NCBI GenBank assembly: GCA_031279295.1
Contig: JAITIT010000009.1
Location: 1 to 7,935, forward strand
From: Holosporales bacterium
GTDB lineage: Bacteria > Pseudomonadota > Alphaproteobacteria > RUG11792
DNA length: 7,935 bases
Direction: 5' to 3'
Part shown: positions 5,829-7,935 of the stretch, piece by piece
Layout: the number at the start of each line of letters is the position of its first letter
How positions within the stretch are numbered: position 1 is the stretch's first letter
Program-made: the position numbers and the translations under genes
Notes under the pieces: generated by a model
The model's database searches: none
What the model was told of the DNA's origin: nothing
What the model saw: only the letters and a program-made list of their open reading frames with translations

Positions 5829-7229
5829 ATGTCCAACAATATCCTACATAACATTGAGGTTGAACAGGCTCTCTTGGGCGCGATGATACTCGATAATGCA
5901 GTGATCGATAGTATCCCGGATTCGCTCTGCTCATGCCATTTCGCCGCCGAAATTCACTCTAAAATCTATGACGTAATCCACAAGCTTCGTGATACTGGGT
6001 CAGTCGCTGATCCACTTACAGTCTCGGCGTATCTCAAGACAGATGATACCCTTGTAAAAGCTGGAGGAATGCAGTACCTCGTTGGACTCGTTGACTCCGT
6101 CTTGTCACTCGCGACAGTTGCTGACTATGCCAGGATAATTCACGATCTGTATGTGAGGCGGCAGTTAGTCGAGATAAGTCATAGAACCGCCGCAAAGGCG
6201 AACGCTCTCGACACATCAGAGAAAGCGGCAGATATCGTGGAGGCCACAGAGAAAGATCTGTATGACCTCGTTAGTGGAGCTACAGAAAGAGACCGGCTTG
6301 TTATGTTTAGCAACGCCCTAGCTGAGTCGATTAAAACTGCTACACTAGCCTTTAAGCGAGATAGCAAAACAGTCGGTGTTACAACCGGCTTCAAGCTGAT
6401 AGATAAAAGCCTCGGAGGGTTGCACAAGTCAGACTTGCTAGTCGTAGCAGGGCGTCCGTCCATGGGGAAAACAGCCCTTGCTACCAATATAGCATTCAAT
6501 GCTGCAAAGGCTAAACTGAACAACGCAGCTGAAGGAACGGCTGTAGCATTCTTCTCTCTGGAGATGTCAGCTGAGCAGCTCGCAACCAGGATTCTAGCCA
6601 GCGAGTCCGGTATATCCTCGGACTGCATCCGCCGCGGAGAAATCCCGAAAGTCTTGTTCGAAAAGTTCGTGACGATCAGCCAGGATCTCGAAAGACTGGA
6701 GCTCTATATAGATGATACCCCAAACATCACAGTGGGTCAAATTCGGAATAGAGCGCGCAGGCTAAAGCGCCAGCGAAATATAGGCCTAGTTGTGATCGAC
6801 TACCTACAACTTATAGAGGTACCGTCGCGACGTAGCTCTGATAATAGGGTACATGAAATTTCTGAAATTACAAGAGCGCTCAAAGGCCTTGCTAAAGAGC
6901 TAGATATTCCGGTGTTGGCTCTATCGCAGTTATCTAGGGCAGTAGAGCAGCGTGATGACAAAAAACCGCAGCTGTCAGATTTGAGGGAGTCAGGTTCTAT
7001 TGAACAGGATGCCGATGTCGTGATGTTTGTGTTTCGAGAGGAATACTATAAAGCTAGGAAGGAGCCACCTGAAGGCACGATCGAGCATGACAAGTGGAAG
7101 CATGAGATGGAGCAGATATATAACAAAGCTGAGGTTATGCTAGCGAAGCAACGTCATGGTCCGATTAGTACGATTAGGCTGTTCTTTGATAGCAAGTTAA
7201 CAAGGTTCGGGAATCTGCTGGATGGCTGA
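5829..7229 (+). CDS. dnaB: Replicative DNA helicase DnaB
   Basis: DnaB is the hexameric 5'-3' helicase that opens DNA at the replication fork and recruits primase. From ATG 5829 it is 466 residues, normal for the family. The N-terminal helical domain (about 4-105) opens with NIEVEQALLGAMILDN and a linker precedes the RecA-like domain (about 185-466). Walker A is GRPSMGKTAL (208-217), FFSLEMS holds the catalytic Glu (about 245), Walker B is LVVIDYLQLI (320-329), ALSQLSR the H3 sensor (364-370), then DLRESGSIEQDADVV, and KQRHGP (440-445) carries the arginine-finger region. The insert between the last two (REEYYKARKEPPEGT and on) is typical of alphaproteobacteria. A TTG two codons earlier is possible, but ATG fits better; the ribosome-binding site (AGAAG) is weak. 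No intein or frameshift is seen. It follows the transglycosylase gene closely and is probably co-transcribed. Confidence 0.97.
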   Translation: MSNNILHNIEVEQALLGAMILDNAVIDSIPDSLCSCHFAAEIHSKIYDVIHKLRDTGSVADPLTVSAYLKTDDTLVKAGGMQYLVGLVDSVLSLATVADYARIIHDLYVRRQLVEISHRTAAKANALDTSEKAADIVEATEKDLYDLVSGATERDRLVMFSNALAESIKTATLAFKRDSKTVGVTTGFKLIDKSLGGLHKSDLLVVAGRPSMGKTALATNIAFNAAKAKLNNAAEGTAVAFFSLEMSAEQLATRILASESGISSDCIRRGEIPKVLFEKFVTISQDLERLELYIDDTPNITVGQIRNRARRLKRQRNIGLVVIDYLQLIEVPSRRSSDNRVHEISEITRALKGLAKELDIPVLALSQLSRAVEQRDDKKPQLSDLRESGSIEQDADVVMFVFREEYYKARKEPPEGTIEHDKWKHEMEQIYNKAEVMLAKQRHGPISTIRLFFDSKLTRFGNLLDG

Positions 7230-7385
7230 GTGGATCTATAATAGAGGCACATGTTGCAATAAAGCTACACTTTCAAATTTATGATATTCACTGAGTGGTA
7301 AAAAGGTGTACCTGATTGTGCCGGGTAGGAGAGAATCAGCGTTAGAGTTAGTTTTTTATAGATCTCTTAAAGGGAGAGGTGAAAC
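7230..7385 (+). promoter_or_regulatory. Leader region of the outer-membrane protein gene, with TATAAT box
   Basis: These 156 non-coding bases follow dnaB. A perfect TATAAT lies at 7237-7242, just after the dnaB stop, but has no clear -35 partner; if used it gives a 5' leader of about 135 bases. A second, weaker -10 candidate (TATGAT, 7280-7285) also lacks a -35. No intrinsic terminator for dnaB is visible. Just before the start codon lies a strong ribosome-binding site (GGGAGAGGT, 7372-7380). Long promoter regions before surface-protein genes are common in Anaplasmataceae. Confidence 0.45.
7362..7380 (+). promoter_or_regulatory. Possible hairpin covering the ribosome-binding site
   Basis: Bases 7362-7368 (ATCTCTT) can pair with 7374-7380 (GAGAGGT) across a 5-base loop, giving seven pairs of which two are G-U. 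The right arm is the Shine-Dalgarno of the downstream gene, so the fold would hide it. The stem is short and weak, as in simple RNA thermometers, but could be coincidental because purine-rich ribosome-binding sites pair easily with pyrimidine tracts. Confidence 0.3.
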
Positions 7386-7760
7386 ATGAAAGCAAGTAAG
7401 CTACTGCTAGCCAGTGTAGCATTGGCAATAGCAGGAACAGGAATTAATCAGGCGGCAGCCACGACAGCATGTCCGAATGGCGGATTTACCTTTGGGCTGG
7501 GACTAAACGCAATATGGCCAGGCTACAAAATCTATCATAACAAGGACGTGGATGATGATGTAAGCAAGGCTGCACATGGACTCGACGCACGGACAAAAGT
7601 AAGCAGGCTCATATTAGGTGCGGGGCTCTGCTTCGGATACGCCGTGAGGATACAAGACGCGTACTTCGTGGTTACGGGGAATGTACTAATTCCACTGGGA
7701 CGAGCAAAGAAAACACTGAATCGTTCGGACACCGCAGACTTCCAAGAGACTGCGAAATAG
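7386..7760 (+). CDS. Exported, probable beta-barrel outer-membrane protein, frame interrupted by TAG
   Basis: The frame from ATG 7386 to TAG 7758-7760 encodes 124 residues. Residues 1-25 form a clear Sec signal peptide (MKASKLLLASVALAIAGTGI, cleavage probably after AAA at 23-25). The rest alternates polar and hydrophobic/aromatic residues as in outer-membrane strands: GGFTFGLGLNAIWPGYKIY, then RLILGAGLCFGYAVR and DAYFVVTGNVLIPLG, separated by charged loops (NKDVDDDVSKA; RAKKTLNRSDTADF). I do not recognise the exact family; a small porin-like or surface-antigen barrel is my inference. The start is secure, with a strong ribosome-binding site 6 bases upstream. As it stands the product would have only three or four strands, too few for a barrel, and the same frame remains open and strand-like after the TAG. 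So this is probably the front part of a longer protein: a pseudogene, a sequence error or a readthrough gene. Confidence 0.7.
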   Translation: MKASKLLLASVALAIAGTGINQAAATTACPNGGFTFGLGLNAIWPGYKIYHNKDVDDDVSKAAHGLDARTKVSRLILGAGLCFGYAVRIQDAYFVVTGNVLIPLGRAKKTLNRSDTADFQETAK

Positions 7761-7935
7761 ACCATAGAGGCGAAACCGAAACTCGGTTTCGGTGTGACGC
7801 TTGAAGCCAGCTGTCTATTAACACCAGTGTTCGCGGCTGGAATTACACTTGCAGCGGACGCTAACAGAGCGGGAGTGAAGGTTACAGAGGTGCCGGATAC
7901 TCCTGAGCATCCGAGTACCACTGACCGAATCAAGG
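7761..7935 (+). pseudogene. In-frame continuation of the outer-membrane protein after the TAG (runs off the edge)
   Basis: Directly after TAG 7758-7760 the same frame stays open for 58 codons to the window end. It reads TIEAKPKLGFGVTLEAS, CLLTPVFAAGITLAADANR, then AGVKVTEVPDTPEHPSTTDR. The first two blocks look like a pair of outer-membrane beta strands joined by a short turn, the natural continuation of the upstream strands, and the third looks like an extracellular loop. No new start codon with a ribosome-binding site is seen soon after the TAG, so separate expression is unlikely. Four other genes here (the small protein, coiled-coil, polyprenyl synthase and transglycosylase genes) end in TAG, so TAG is a normal stop in this organism rather than a reassigned codon. 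The end of the gene lies outside the window. Confidence 0.6.
7771..7791 (+). repeat. 9-bp perfect hairpin 10 bases after the in-frame TAG
   Basis: CGAAACCGA (7771-7779) and TCGGTTTCG (7783-7791) are exact reverse complements with a 3-base loop (AAC). No T-run follows, so it is not a standard intrinsic terminator. It starts 10 bases after TAG 7758-7760, inside the continued reading frame, a distance similar to that of RNA structures that promote stop-codon readthrough. A simple random model gives roughly 0.2 expected stems of this quality per window, so coincidence is possible. Confidence 0.65.

Noticed and set aside
6179..6628. 149-residue minus-strand frame inside dnaB
   Set aside because: It lies fully opposite the conserved DnaB ATPase domain and has shadow-like Ala/Ser/Leu composition.
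7771..7791. Hairpin after the TAG read as an intrinsic terminator
   Set aside because: No T-tract follows the stem (next bases are GTGTGACG), and coding-like sequence continues beyond it.
7535..7933. 132-residue minus-strand frame opposite the outer-membrane protein gene
   Set aside because: It is an antisense shadow: Ser/Ala-rich, no signal or domain, no ribosome-binding site, and the plus strand has a clear signal peptide and barrel pattern.
1..7935. CRISPR arrays, tRNA/rRNA genes, insertion sequences, phage genes
   Set aside because: I saw no regular repeat-spacer pattern, no tRNA cloverleaf, no transposase or terminal inverted repeats, and no phage-type protein on either strand.

Overview
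The window looks like chromosomal DNA from an alphaproteobacterium, most likely an obligate intracellular member of the Rickettsiales. Anaplasmataceae or a Neorickettsia-like lineage is my best guess, but this is inference and no search was run. The best taxonomic clue is DnaB: between its H3 motif and the KQRHGP motif it carries the long insert (REEYYKARKEPPEGT..., then EHDKWKHEMEQ) typical of alphaproteobacterial replicative helicases. Mixed GC, short housekeeping genes scattered on both strands, and a surface-protein-like gene with a long leader fit the same picture.

Layout. (1) Positions 1-1122, minus strand: grpE followed by cysS, which overlaps it by 10 bases; cysS runs off the left edge. 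(2) Positions 1123-1418: a divergent control region with a TATAAT box facing grpE, a near-consensus promoter facing rplY, and a 12-base palindrome between them. (3) Positions 1419-2787, plus strand: rplY, pth and an unlisted 59-residue membrane-anchored small protein, packed with a 2-base gap and then a 4-base ATGA overlap. (4) Positions 2815-3962, minus strand: a two-gene unit encoding an exported coiled-coil protein and a type IV pilin-like (pseudopilin) protein. (5) Positions 4231-5127, plus strand: a divergent trans-polyprenyl diphosphate synthase with a degraded second Asp-rich motif. (6) Positions 5241-7229, plus strand: a lipoprotein lytic transglycosylase followed after 9 bases by dnaB. 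(7) Positions 7230-7935: a 156-base leader and the start of an exported, probably beta-barrel outer-membrane protein. Its reading frame is cut by one TAG at 7758-7760 and then stays open and barrel-like to the window edge. A 9-bp perfect hairpin lies 10 bases after the TAG.

Most of the window serves core functions: protein folding (GrpE), tRNA charging (CysRS), ribosome structure (L25), peptidyl-tRNA recycling (Pth), isoprenoid chain synthesis and replication (DnaB). The envelope-related genes are the less ordinary part: the pseudopilin and coiled-coil pair, the lytic transglycosylase and the interrupted outer-membrane protein. The strongest candidate for something unusual is the in-frame TAG with its downstream hairpin. 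A nonsense mutation or sequence error is the simpler explanation, but programmed stop-codon readthrough should be tested.
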